Below, one piece after another: positions 28,016-37,030 of a stretch of 64,000 nt of DNA. The stretch comes from Aquimarina sp. BL5. Lineage in GTDB: Bacteria > Bacteroidota > Bacteroidia > Flavobacteriales > Flavobacteriaceae. Under the pieces are notes generated by a model. It saw only the letters and a program-made list of their open reading frames with translations, was not told the origin of the DNA and did not search any database. Within the stretch, counting starts at the first letter, position 1; each line of letters starts with the position of its first letter. The stretch spans positions 682,001-746,000 of the forward strand of contig NZ_CP031963.1 in the NCBI RefSeq assembly GCF_003443675.1, in the 5' to 3' direction. The position numbers were made by a program, and so were the translations under genes.

Positions 28016-28732
28016 TTGAAAAAACGACTCTTTAAACTACTCAAAATATTTTTCACCAGTTTATTAGTAATTGTCATCTTTTTGGTAGCAATTCTGTATT
28101 TTTCATTACACAAAAAAATGCCAGAAGGAATATCTGGAACAGAAGCCGATAATTTTGCTTTACAAATCCAAAAAGCAATACAACATGATAAATTTGTAAA
28201 TACGGATTATATACAGTGGACCTTTCGTAATAAAAACAATTATCTCTGGAATAAAAAATCCGGAAAGGTCGAAGTAACCTGGGAAGATTACAAAGCAAAT
28301 CTAGATCTTCTGCATCCTAAAAACAGTACCATTACCGTAGATAATATAGATTTAGACACCCCTGAAAAGGAGAAGTTATTAGAAAAAGCCTTGTCGTATT
28401 TTAATAATGATTCTTTCTGGTTAGTAGCTCCGCATAAATTATTTGATACAGGAGTTTCCAGAAAAGTAGTGGATCTAGAAGATGGATCTAAAGGTCTACT
28501 GGTTACATACAGCTCAGGAGGCACAACACCTGGTGATTCATATTTATGGAAAGTAGACGAAAACTATCTACCTAAAAGCTATCAGATGTGGGTTTCTTTA
28601 ATTCCAATTGGTGGTATCGAAGCGACTTGGCAAGGTTGGACGACTACAGAAAGTGGCGCTTACCTTTCTCAGAAACATAAAGCATTAGGTATTGGAATTC
28701 CGATAAGTAACGTGAGGGCTTGGAACGAATAG
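28016..28732 (+). CDS. Conserved membrane-anchored protein of unknown function
   Basis: A 238-residue protein with a single N-terminal membrane helix (about residues 10-30) and a soluble domain facing the periplasm. The domain contains WTFRNKNNYLWNKKSGKVEVTW and FWLVAPHKLFDTGVSR, and it looks like a flavobacterial protein I recall only as hypothetical. The start is TTG; no ATG or GTG is available at a better place. It follows aroB by 46 bases in the same direction. No catalytic motif is visible. Confidence 0.75.
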   Translation: MKKRLFKLLKIFFTSLLVIVIFLVAILYFSLHKKMPEGISGTEADNFALQIQKAIQHDKFVNTDYIQWTFRNKNNYLWNKKSGKVEVTWEDYKANLDLLHPKNSTITVDNIDLDTPEKEKLLEKALSYFNNDSFWLVAPHKLFDTGVSRKVVDLEDGSKGLLVTYSSGGTTPGDSYLWKVDENYLPKSYQMWVSLIPIGGIEATWQGWTTTESGAYLSQKHKALGIGIPISNVRAWNE

Positions 28733-28801
28733 ATGAGTTAGTAGTTAGTACATAGCATTAAGTCAAATGCTCATAACTCTTTATTTCATACTATATTCTA
28801 G

Positions 28802-29659
28802 TTAAAAAATGGAAGTCTTTTTATATATTAAGACTATATTTCTTATTACATTATTGCCATTTCTACTGATTTCAATTTCTTTGAATTTAATTTCTTTACC
28901 TTCTATTTTCTTACAAAACTCTAGAAATGTTGTCCTTTTCCTATTGACAATAATTAATAAATTTAAGTTTCCTCCTAAATAAGATTCAAAATCTTTAGCG
29001 GATAGTTTCTTTTGCGATACCAAAATCAATTTATTCTTAAAATCACTTTTTGATATATACGGAACCATAACTTCAGAATCATATTTAACATCGTCAATAT
29101 GATCAATACTCATACCTCCCATAATAACTTCTGGTTCCCCCATAATGCGTCTTGTCGGTATCGGTACTTTTTGCCTTAAACTATCTTTTCCTGTTTTAGA
29201 AACAATAGAAACATCTTGTTCAACTTGCTTTTTTCCTTCACATACTTTAATAGTTGAATCTGCTTTAATAGCTTTCTGTTGAATTGTATCGGTCGCAATT
29301 ATTTCTACCGCACTAATTTTCTTAGAAGTTCCATTAGAATCACTACAACTAAAAAGGGTAGTTCCCATAGTAATAAGCAGAACCAATAGAAACAGTTGTC
29401 TAAATGAATAATCTCTTTGTATTACCTCTTCAGGAATTGATACAATCAAATTATCTATAGATGCATTCGTAAACCTACCACAAACCTGCTTTTCATGATT
29501 CTGAATAAGGAAATCTTTGATTACTGGAATTGATTTTTCTGTAAAATCAATCACTGTTTTAGAACAAGAGGTACAAAAACGCCCCTGCTCATTTGGAGTC
29601 ATGGTATCCCAATTCTCACGACAAGGTTTGGGTATGGATATTTTGAATGACGTACTCAT
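28802..29659 (-). CDS. Membrane-anchored protein with N-terminal cysteine module
   Basis: A 285-residue protein. The N-terminal 60 residues (SIPKPCRENWDTMTPNEQGRFC, then TSCSKTVIDFT) are a module seen in many Bacteroidota proteins, with Cys residues that could bind metal. A membrane helix follows at about residues 96-114 (LFLLVLLITMGTTLFSC), and the rest is periplasmic with no recognised domain. I chose the ATG giving MSTSFKIS because it starts this conserved module; the upstream extension looks non-coding. In other proteins the module precedes carboxypeptidase-like or TonB-like domains; here the C-terminal part is unique to me. Confidence 0.7.
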   Translation of the reverse strand: MSTSFKISIPKPCRENWDTMTPNEQGRFCTSCSKTVIDFTEKSIPVIKDFLIQNHEKQVCGRFTNASIDNLIVSIPEEVIQRDYSFRQLFLLVLLITMGTTLFSCSDSNGTSKKISAVEIIATDTIQQKAIKADSTIKVCEGKKQVEQDVSIVSKTGKDSLRQKVPIPTRRIMGEPEVIMGGMSIDHIDDVKYDSEVMVPYISKSDFKNKLILVSQKKLSAKDFESYLGGNLNLLIIVNRKRTTFLEFCKKIEGKEIKFKEIEISRNGNNVIRNIVLIYKKTSIF

Positions 29660-29844
29660 ATTATAACTATTATATAAATGATGTATGTTGGCTCTTAATA
29701 CTTCCTCAAATAAAAGGTATTTTACAGTATTATAATACCCTAATACTTTGGTTTTCCTAAACACTGTAAACAGGGGTACTTAAAAATAATTGTTTAAATT
29801 ATTAAATGAGAAAGCGCACTAGAATTACTACAAAAAAAAGCCAA

Positions 29845-30435
29845 TTATTCGCATTCATAATTATAGAAATCTACGATCAAACTAAAATCATCTTTTGTAA
29901 GTTCTTCTTGTTTGATTTTATCAATAAGCTCTTCACAATCACTAAAATAATCTAAAGCAACTTTTTTAAAATTAACACTAAAAAACCCACTTGATATTAG
30001 AGGAGTAACCTCTTCCTCTCCTTCTCTTTGTACATAATAATCAACCAAATTCTTTTCAAAAAAATAAAGAGGTTGCCCATTACGATCTGTAGGTAAGTAA
30101 ACCGGTTTAAATTTTCTATAAATAGTTAATTTTCCTTCTTCTATTAATTCCAGGTATTTGTACTTTGATGTTCCTTTAATTTTTTTATATGCTCTAAAAT
30201 AAACTCCATCTTTCTTGTAAATCTTAATCTTTTCAACATCTTTTAAATCAATAAAACGAGCTTTTTCTTTTTTGTTCTTTCTATACTTCATTGTGCCATT
30301 AGAAAGTTTTTTTCCTAAACCCTTTAATCGAGTACCATCTTTAAAAATTAAAACAACGCCATTTTTTTGACTATATACTTCAGATTGATTAATACCAAAA
30401 AAGATGATTAAAACAAAAAATACATTTCTAAGCAT
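29845..30435 (-). CDS. Exported protein of unknown function
   Basis: A 196-residue protein with a signal peptide (residues 1-22, ending VYSQ) and a basic, beta-rich mature part (VVLIFKDGTRLKGLGKKL, FIDLKDVEKIKIYKKDG). The start of the mature part resembles small periplasmic proteins that begin with a strand-turn-strand element described only as hypothetical. The acidic C-terminal 60 residues (SDCEELIDKIKQEELTKDDF) appear helical. It is 18 bases downstream of the SLC13 gene on the same strand and may be cotranscribed. Confidence 0.7.
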   Translation of the reverse strand: MLRNVFFVLIIFFGINQSEVYSQKNGVVLIFKDGTRLKGLGKKLSNGTMKYRKNKKEKARFIDLKDVEKIKIYKKDGVYFRAYKKIKGTSKYKYLELIEEGKLTIYRKFKPVYLPTDRNGQPLYFFEKNLVDYYVQREGEEEVTPLISSGFFSVNFKKVALDYFSDCEELIDKIKQEELTKDDFSLIVDFYNYECE

Positions 30436-30453
30436 ACTAACTCCTATTACTAT

Positions 30454-31896
30454 TTAGAATAACAAAGACACATAAAACTTAAACAACAGGACTAGTAATA
30501 TCACAGAGATGATATTTAGAACTAACCCAGCTTTTACCATTTCGGATACCTTAACATAACCACTGGCAAATACAATCGCATTCGGTGGTGTGGCCATTGG
30601 TAGCATAAATGCACAACTAGCCGCCATGGTTACGGGTATTAATAAATGTAGCATTGGTATATCCAATCCTATAGCGATTCCTGCCACTACAGGAACAAAA
30701 ATTGCTACTAATGCTACATTACTCATTAACTCTGTCATAAAGAGCATAAAAACAATCAGCAATAGCGTCACTACTAGCAAGCTTAACCCTTGATTAGCTG
30801 CGATCATATTAGCTACCAATTCTATCAATCCTGCGTGAGACAAACCACTTGCTAACGCTAATCCTCCACCAAAAAGAATAAGGATTCCCCAAGGTAATTT
30901 CTGAGTATCTTTCCAAATCAACGTAAACTCTCCTTTATTTAATTTAAATGGAATCACAAACAAAGCAAAGGCTCCCATCATACTAATCCCTGTATCTGAT
31001 AATTTAAGATCAGGAAAAAAACCATTAATCGTAGTTCTGGAAATCCATAAAAATATGACTACACAAAAAATAGTAAGTACTCTGCGTTCCGTTTTCTTTA
31101 CTTTACCAAGCTTTTTTAATTCCTGATCAATCACATCTTTGGATGCGGCAAAACTCTCAATCCGATTGGGGTATATCCATTTTACGATCACAAAATAAAT
31201 AATTCCGATCATTAATACAGAAAAAGGCAATGCCAGTAACATCCAATTAAGAAAAGAGATTTCTATTTGATATTCATTTTCCAAAAACCCCACCAATACA
31301 GAGTTTGGCGGTGTTCCAATAATTGTTGCTACGCCTCCCACATTAGCAGCAAAAGCAATACCAAGCATAATACTCAGAGCAAAGTTTCGATCATTCTTAG
31401 TAAAACCATCCTCATCATCTACTAACAATTGTATCACAGACAACGCAATTGGCAACATCACCACGGTACAAGCTGTATTACTAATCCACATACTCATAAA
31501 AGCAGTAGCAATCATAAAACCTAGAATCACCCGATCCGGACTGGTTCCTGTTATTTTTATAATAGATAAAGCTATGCGCTTATGGAGATTTACTTTTTCC
31601 AACGCCAACGCCATTACAAATCCACCAAAAAATAGAAATACGATTGGACTCCCATAGCTTTGAGAAACCGTTTTGAGATCCAAAACTCCCACCAGCGGAA
31701 ATAAAATCAGCGGTATCAAAGCCGTTACTGATATAGAAACCGCTTCTGTAATCCACCAAACGATCATCCATATAGCCACCGAAATTACTTTATCCGCAAC
31801 TTCAGAAACTAATACGATAGGAAGATTGATCAACACCAAAAATAATATGGGGCCTGCAATTAATCCAATCTTTTTAATTAGCGGATATGTTGTCAT
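30454..31896 (-). CDS. SLC13/DASS family sodium-coupled anion symporter
   Basis: A 480-residue inner-membrane transporter with about 11-12 hydrophobic segments, predicted to import dicarboxylates (succinate, malate, fumarate), citrate or sulfate with sodium. The two SNT-type re-entrant motifs of the family are present: WISNTACTVVMLPIA with GGVATIIGTPPNSVLVG in the first half, and ELMSNVALVAIFVP with MATPPNAIVFASG in the second. The substrate is not fixed by sequence. Its start codon abuts the stop codon of the 174-residue gene upstream, so the two form an operon. Confidence 0.92.
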   Translation of the reverse strand: MTTYPLIKKIGLIAGPILFLVLINLPIVLVSEVADKVISVAIWMIVWWITEAVSISVTALIPLILFPLVGVLDLKTVSQSYGSPIVFLFFGGFVMALALEKVNLHKRIALSIIKITGTSPDRVILGFMIATAFMSMWISNTACTVVMLPIALSVIQLLVDDEDGFTKNDRNFALSIMLGIAFAANVGGVATIIGTPPNSVLVGFLENEYQIEISFLNWMLLALPFSVLMIGIIYFVIVKWIYPNRIESFAASKDVIDQELKKLGKVKKTERRVLTIFCVVIFLWISRTTINGFFPDLKLSDTGISMMGAFALFVIPFKLNKGEFTLIWKDTQKLPWGILILFGGGLALASGLSHAGLIELVANMIAANQGLSLLVVTLLLIVFMLFMTELMSNVALVAIFVPVVAGIAIGLDIPMLHLLIPVTMAASCAFMLPMATPPNAIVFASGYVKVSEMVKAGLVLNIISVILLVLLFKFYVSLLF

Positions 31897-32421
31897 TTAC
31901 TTTTTACTACTTCCTGTAAATTGTTGAGATTTATTATTGAATAACACATTAAATGTAGTTAAACTACCATACATACGGGTAATGTATTGTTGTAGATCTA
32001 CCTTATCCTGATCATCAATCACCTTAGAACTATTGATCTTTTGTTCCATCACACGGATGCGGTCTCTTACCATCACTATTTTATGAAAGAATGTATCAAT
32101 CGGAATTTCTTTAGAAGCAAGATTCGTATCGCCCGGTTCTAGTATGATCTTACCTCCTTTCCATTTATCAGCAATGGGAACAATCTCGGATATATCGCTG
32201 TAGCGCTTTAGTAACTCTCTAAAGGTTTTTTCTACTTCATAGAAACTTACAGTATCCACTTCATCCTCTACTCCATCGATCACCTCAAAATCTTCGTCTA
32301 CATCAATGGTTTCTAATCCATTTTCTATAAAAGTTACCCAATACATTTTTGCGGTTATATTCGTAACTACACCCAATCCATATGTTGGATGTTTTATTCT
32401 GGAGCCTATTCCTAATATCAT
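31897..32421 (-). CDS. Conserved protein with CarD/Tudor-like N-terminus
   Basis: A 174-residue cytoplasmic protein. The first 50 residues (GIGSRIKHPTYGLGVVTNI, WVTFIENGLETIDV) look like the small beta-barrel seen in CarD, UvrD-tail and related DNA- or RNA-polymerase-binding domains. The remainder is helical, ending NVLFNNKSQQF. I recall similar flavobacterial proteins annotated only as hypothetical. Being directly joined to the SLC13 gene it is probably cotranscribed, but a functional link is not obvious. Confidence 0.7.
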   Translation of the reverse strand: MILGIGSRIKHPTYGLGVVTNITAKMYWVTFIENGLETIDVDEDFEVIDGVEDEVDTVSFYEVEKTFRELLKRYSDISEIVPIADKWKGGKIILEPGDTNLASKEIPIDTFFHKIVMVRDRIRVMEQKINSSKVIDDQDKVDLQQYITRMYGSLTTFNVLFNNKSQQFTGSSKK

Positions 32422-32540
32422 TGGTATTTGTTTTTAAGCTAAAATATAAAAGTACGAGGATTTAACCGATATGATGCAGCAGAAAATCTATTACAAAAAA
32501 TGTAATTGAGGAAATTTCCCTATATTCGGGTTTCGTATAC

Positions 32541-32606
32541 CTGAGGGCTGAGGCTCTCGAAGTCCGGTTGACCTAGAATCAGGGTTCGAGAGCCTCACCC
32601 TTCGGT
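32541..32606. repeat. Hairpin repeat, first copy
   Basis: GGGCTGAGGCTCTCGAA (32545-32561) pairs with TTCGAGAGCCTCACCC (32585-32600), 16 base pairs with one bulged base and a 23-base loop. The same sequence returns at 33049-33250. It is probably a REP-like mobile or regulatory repeat, not coding. Confidence 0.7.
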
Positions 32607-32896
32607 ATAAAGGTAAGCATCCCCTGAAAGTAAGGTCGTCAAACCTACTTTCATAACGTAAACAACACACAATCGACTACTTCATATTCATGTAGTGGTA
32701 TCTCGTTATTGTATCTAAACTTACAGCCATTGTGGTTTTCCGTAAGGGATTGGTTTTTGCTTGTGGTAGTTTAGTAGAAAAAGAATAAAAGAGAGAATTT
32801 ATGGTTGCGGAAACGTGGCTGTATTAATTATAAATGGGATATATTGCTAAGTTGGTAGTGACACAATTTTTGAAAGTAATTTGAAAATAAACTTAA

Positions 32897-32962
32897 ATGA
32901 AAAAAATAAAAAAGGTTAAAATAGAAGGTTTTTGGGGAGAAAAAACCATCACTACATTCTAA
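32897..32962 (+). pseudogene. Relic of the N-terminus of an AAA/OLD/RecF-like ATPase
   Basis: An ATG opens a 21-codon frame reading MKKIKKVKIEGFWG then EKTITTF before a stop. This closely resembles the first strand of SMC/RecF/OLD-type ATPases, which continues with a loop and the P-loop GxNGSGKTT; neither is found afterwards. The rest of the gene is missing. Such ATPases often belong to defence or mobile cassettes, so this may mark a lost island. The short length keeps confidence low. Confidence 0.35.
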
Positions 32963-33048
32963 TGTATAAATATAACCCGTCATTGATTTGATATTTATGT
33001 GTTTATACTATTATGTGTGTTATATAAGGTATTTGTTACTACGTGTAC

Positions 33049-33250
33049 TCAGGGTTCGAGAGCCTCACCCTTCGGTAGTATCTTATATTTTCGTAGCGGA
33101 CTCATTCGAGGGCTGAGGCACTCGAAGTCCGGTACAACTGGAATCAGGGTTCGAGAGCCTCACCCTTCGGTAGTATCTTATATTTTCGTAGCAGACTCAT
33201 TCGAGGACTGTACTTCGATAAACTCAGCAGCCGCGAAGTCGAAGTCCGGT
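33049..33250. repeat. Tandem hairpin repeat cluster
   Basis: Two 63-base direct repeats (33049-33111 and 33144-33206) differ at one position and are spaced 95 bases apart. Each begins with the TTCGAGAGCCTCACCCTTCGG arm seen at 32585 and is followed by TAGTATCTTATATTTTCGTAG. The second has a left partner arm (GGGCTGAGGCACTCGAAG, 33110-33127) so a full hairpin forms. A variant third unit at 33201-33250 contains CTTCGATAAACTCAGCAGC. The open frame running through it is repeat sequence, not a gene. Confidence 0.7.
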
Positions 33251-33330
33251 TCACCCTAATTCCCAAAATTATAACAGCTATTTAACAATTGTAAAAGCCA
33301 ACCCCATTTTACTAAGAGCTATCAAATAAC

Positions 33331-33338
33331 TACATTTG
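33331..33338 (+). promoter_or_regulatory. -7 element for uvrA
   Basis: TACATTTG fits TAnnTTTG and lies 18 bases before the uvrA ATG at 33357. The short distance implies a very short leader. Confidence 0.45.
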
Positions 33339-33356
33339 CAATCTTGGTTAAAATTT

Positions 33357-36203
33357 ATGGCGATATCAGATGAAAATATAGAGGTTTTAGGGGCAAGAGT
33401 TCATAATCTTAAGAACATTGATGTCACAATACCTCGCGAAAAATTAGTAGTAATTACCGGACTTTCGGGCTCTGGTAAATCATCACTGGCTTTTGATACT
33501 ATTTATGCAGAAGGACAGCGTAGGTATATAGAAACATTCTCTGCCTATGCCAGACAATTTCTAGGCAGTCTGGAGCGCCCTGATGTAGATAAAATCGATG
33601 GGCTCTCTCCTGTAATTGCTATAGAACAAAAAACAACCAGTAAAAGCCCTAGAAGTACCGTAGGAACCATTACAGAGATCTATGATTTCTTAAGACTTTT
33701 GTTTGCTCGTGGAAGTGACGCCTATAGTTATAACACAGGCGAAAAAATGGTTAGTTATAGCGATGAGCAGATCAAAGACTTAATTTTTCAGGATTTTAAC
33801 GGAAAAAGAATTAACATCCTCGCTCCTATTGTAAGATCCAGAAAGGGACATTATCGCGAACTTTTTGAGCAAATAGCGAAACAAGGTTTTGTAAAAGTAC
33901 GCACCGATGGTGAAATCAAAGATATCACCAAAGGAATGAAGTTGGATCGTTACAAAATGCACGATATAGAGATTGTTATTGACCGTCTTGCAGTTAGTGA
34001 CGACAAAGATAATTCTAAACGTTTGATGGAAACTATCAATACCGCCATGTATCACGGTGATGATGTATTGATGGTGATTGAACAGGAGTCACAGGAAGCA
34101 CGATTTTTTAGTAGAAATTTAATGTGCCCTTCAAGCGGAATTTCATATCCAAATCCTGAACCCAACAACTTTTCATTTAACTCGCCAAAAGGTGCCTGTC
34201 CTAAATGTAATGGGATTGGGAATCTATATGAAGTAAATACTAAAAAGATTATTCCTGATGATTCTAAATCCATCAAAAGTGGTGGTTTAGTTCCACAAGG
34301 CCCACAAAAGAATAACTGGATTTTTAAGCAATTAGAATTAATCGCACAACGCTTTGATTTTAAACTGAGTGATCCAATCAAAAAGATTCCTGAAGAAGCA
34401 ATGGAAGTTATTCTTTATGGAGGAAAGGAGAAATTTACTATAGATAGTAAAACATTAGGAGTTACCAGAGAATATAAAATTGATTTTGAAGGTATTGCCA
34501 CTTTTATAGATAATACCTATACCAATAACGATTCTACTTCTCTACGCAGATGGGCTAAGGATTTTATGGATAATATTCAATGTCCTGAATGTAATGGATC
34601 TAGACTACGCAAAGAATCCTTGTATTTTAAAGTTGGTGAAAAAAATATTGCGGATCTAGCTAATATGGATATTAGCGAGCTGGCAGATTGGTTTATTAAT
34701 CTTCCGGATCTACTTAATGAAAAACAAAAACAAATTTCTGGAGAGATTCTTAAAGAAATCAATACCCGATTACAATTCCTAATTGATGTAGGATTAACAT
34801 ATTTGTCTCTAAACAGAAGTAGTAAATCACTTTCTGGTGGAGAAGCACAACGTATTCGTTTAGCAACGCAGATAGGTTCTCAATTGGTTGGGGTATTGTA
34901 TATCCTAGATGAACCGAGCATTGGATTACATCAGCGTGATAACGAAAAACTGATTAATTCTTTGGTTCAGTTAAGGGATATTGGTAATTCTGTTATCGTG
35001 GTGGAGCATGATAAAGATATGATCGAACGAGCAGATCATGTGATTGATATTGGTCCCAGAGCGGGTAAGCATGGTGGTGAAATCATCAGCGAAGGTACTC
35101 CAGAAGATTTAAGAAATCACGATACGTTAACTGCTGATTATCTGAGTGGTAAAAAACAAATAGAAGTCCCTGCAAAAAGAAGAAAAGGAAATGGTAAAAA
35201 GATTTCTTTAACAGGAGCTACAGGAAATAATCTAAAAAACGTTTCCATCGATATTCCTTTAGGTAAAATGGTGGCTGTTACCGGAGTTTCTGGTAGTGGT
35301 AAGTCTACACTGATTAATGAAACACTCTACCCTATTCTTAATGCTTATTATTTTAATGGTGTTAAAAAACCAATGCCTTATAAAAAAATTAAAGGTTTAG
35401 AGCACGCGGATAAGGTAATCGACATTAATCAATCACCAATTGGTCGTACACCACGATCTAATCCCGCGACATATACAGGAGTATTTTCTGAAATCAGAAC
35501 ATTGTTTTCTAAAACACCAGAAGCCATGATCCGTGGGTATAAACCAGGACGTTTTAGTTTTAATGTTACCGGCGGGAGATGTGAAACATGTAAAGGAGGC
35601 GGTCTGCGTGTTATAGAAATGAATTTCTTACCAGATGTTTATGTAGAATGCGAAACTTGCCAAGGAAAAAGATTTAACAGAGAAACTTTAGAAATACGAT
35701 ATAAAGGAAAATCTATTTCTGATGTATTAGAAATGACCATTAATGAGTCTTGCGAGTTTTTTGATCAAATTCCTAAAATCTTTAGAAAATTAAAAACTAT
35801 TAGGAGTGTTGGCTTGGGATACATTACCTTAGGCCAGCAATCCACTACCTTATCAGGTGGTGAAGCACAACGTATTAAATTGGCTACGGAATTATCAAAA
35901 AGAGACACCGGAAATACTTTTTATATATTAGACGAGCCGACAACCGGACTTCATTTTGAAGATATCAGAGTGTTAATGGAAGTACTGAATGAACTGGTAA
36001 ACAAAGGAAATACAGTATTGATTATAGAACATAATCTGGATGTTGTAAAAATGGCCGATTACATTATAGATATAGGATATGAAGGAGGGAAAAATGGCGG
36101 AGAAGTCGTAGCCAAAGGTACTCCCGAAGAAATTATTAAAAATAAAAAAAGCTATACCGCAAAATTTTTGAAGAAAGAGTTAGAAGTAAGTAATCTAAAA
36201 TAA
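33357..36203 (+). CDS. uvrA: Excinuclease ABC subunit A
   Basis: A 948-residue damage-recognition ATPase of nucleotide excision repair. Both ABC modules are complete: Walker A GLSGSGKS (35-42) and GVSGSGKS (near 643), two LSGGEAQRI signatures, and [11 protein letters not shown] and [11 protein letters not shown]alker B regions. The first zinc module reads CPSSG (C257) with CPKC later, so one of the four usual cysteines is a serine. The second zinc module (CETC and CETCQGKRF) is intact. I chose the ATG at 33357 over a TTG seven codons upstream because [18 protein letters not shown] begins like other UvrA proteins. It appears to be a single gene. Confidence 0.95.
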   Translation: MAISDENIEVLGARVHNLKNIDVTIPREKLVVITGLSGSGKSSLAFDTIYAEGQRRYIETFSAYARQFLGSLERPDVDKIDGLSPVIAIEQKTTSKSPRSTVGTITEIYDFLRLLFARGSDAYSYNTGEKMVSYSDEQIKDLIFQDFNGKRINILAPIVRSRKGHYRELFEQIAKQGFVKVRTDGEIKDITKGMKLDRYKMHDIEIVIDRLAVSDDKDNSKRLMETINTAMYHGDDVLMVIEQESQEARFFSRNLMCPSSGISYPNPEPNNFSFNSPKGACPKCNGIGNLYEVNTKKIIPDDSKSIKSGGLVPQGPQKNNWIFKQLELIAQRFDFKLSDPIKKIPEEAMEVILYGGKEKFTIDSKTLGVTREYKIDFEGIATFIDNTYTNNDSTSLRRWAKDFMDNIQCPECNGSRLRKESLYFKVGEKNIADLANMDISELADWFINLPDLLNEKQKQISGEILKEINTRLQFLIDVGLTYLSLNRSSKSLSGGEAQRIRLATQIGSQLVGVLYILDEPSIGLHQRDNEKLINSLVQLRDIGNSVIVVEHDKDMIERADHVIDIGPRAGKHGGEIISEGTPEDLRNHDTLTADYLSGKKQIEVPAKRRKGNGKKISLTGATGNNLKNVSIDIPLGKMVAVTGVSGSGKSTLINETLYPILNAYYFNGVKKPMPYKKIKGLEHADKVIDINQSPIGRTPRSNPATYTGVFSEIRTLFSKTPEAMIRGYKPGRFSFNVTGGRCETCKGGGLRVIEMNFLPDVYVECETCQGKRFNRETLEIRYKGKSISDVLEMTINESCEFFDQIPKIFRKLKTIRSVGLGYITLGQQSTTLSGGEAQRIKLATELSKRDTGNTFYILDEPTTGLHFEDIRVLMEVLNELVNKGNTVLIIEHNLDVVKMADYIIDIGYEGGKNGGEVVAKGTPEEIIKNKKSYTAKFLKKELEVSNLK

Positions 36204-36301
36204 TGATTCAGTATATTCTTCAACTTTAGAATAAATAAACAAAAACAAATAACAATTCAAGGTTACATCAGTCATTTACTGAAAACCGTAAAATATAATT
36301 T

Positions 36302-36991
36302 ATGAGAAAAGAACGACGTCACAAAGGATGGAATGAGATAAAAACAAATGATTCATGGGCAATCTTTAAGATCATGGGAGAGTTTGTTAATGGATTCGAA
36401 AGAATGAGTAAAATTGGGCCCTGTGTTTCTATTTTTGGATCTGCAAGAACGAAAACCGATAACAAATACTACCAATTAACTGTAGATGTAGCTCAAAAAA
36501 TTGTAGAACACGGTTATGGTGTTATTACCGGTGGTGGTCCAGGTATTATGGAAGCTGGTAATAAAGGTGCTCATTTGGGTGGAGGAACATCCGTAGGACT
36601 TAACATAGAACTACCTTTCGAACAGCACGATAACCCCTATATCGATAGTGATAAAAGTCTGGACTTTGATTATTTCTTTGTTCGAAAAGTAATGTTCGTA
36701 AAATACTCTCAGGGATTTGTAGTAATGCCAGGTGGATTCGGGACCTTAGATGAGCTTTTTGAGGCGATCACTTTGATACAAACTAAAAAAATTGCAGTAT
36801 TTCCTATTATTTTAGTAAGTACTGAGTTCTGGGGGGGACTAATAGACTGGGTGAAAAGCACACTCTTAGATAAATTTGGCAATATTAGTGCTGGAGATAT
36901 GGATTTAATTCATGTAGTCGATACTCCAGAAGAAGTATTAGATATATTAGACAAATTCTATGGACAATATAATTTAAGTCCTAATTTCTAA
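36302..36991 (+). CDS. LOG-family (TIGR00730) Rossmann-fold protein
   Basis: A 229-residue cytoplasmic protein with the LOG/lysine decarboxylase-like fold. The nucleotide-binding GVITGGGPGIMEAGNKGA and the signature PGGFGTLDELFEAITLIQ are clear. Family members cleave the base from nucleoside 5'-monophosphates (cytokinin-activating phosphoribohydrolases), and 'lysine decarboxylase' labels for them are misleading. It starts with a basic RKERRHKGWNEI segment. It is about 100 bases after uvrA and 39 bases before the T9SS EEP gene, all on the same strand. Confidence 0.9.
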   Translation: MRKERRHKGWNEIKTNDSWAIFKIMGEFVNGFERMSKIGPCVSIFGSARTKTDNKYYQLTVDVAQKIVEHGYGVITGGGPGIMEAGNKGAHLGGGTSVGLNIELPFEQHDNPYIDSDKSLDFDYFFVRKVMFVKYSQGFVVMPGGFGTLDELFEAITLIQTKKIAVFPIILVSTEFWGGLIDWVKSTLLDKFGNISAGDMDLIHVVDTPEEVLDILDKFYGQYNLSPNF

Positions 36992-37030
36992 AAAAGCATC
37001 CCTTTTCACACAAACTCAACAAACTCAGCA

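Larger units (their letters stand above)
32422..33356. other. 935-base gene-free region with hairpin repeats and a gene relic
   Basis: This stretch between divergent genes holds copies of a hairpin repeat at 32541-32606 and 33049-33250, a short relic of an ATPase gene at 32897, and the uvrA promoter at its right end. Between 32640 and 32890 I see no clear coding sequence or RNA gene; the segment AAACGTGGCTGTATT near 32811 looks like part of another dispersed repeat but I cannot place it. The region reads as a scar of past insertions and deletions. Confidence 0.55.

Noticed and set aside
33049..33206. Direct repeats that might be a CRISPR array
   Set aside because: Only two near-identical units of 63 bases with a 95-base period and internal hairpins; no short repeat with unique spacers and no cas genes.
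32999..33259. Open frame of 86 codons on the + strand
   Set aside because: It is made of the hairpin repeat sequence and has no protein-like composition.
36302..36991. Lysine decarboxylase annotation
   Set aside because: The PGGxGTxxE and GGGPGIMEA motifs belong to LOG-type phosphoribohydrolases; the decarboxylase label is a legacy error for the family.
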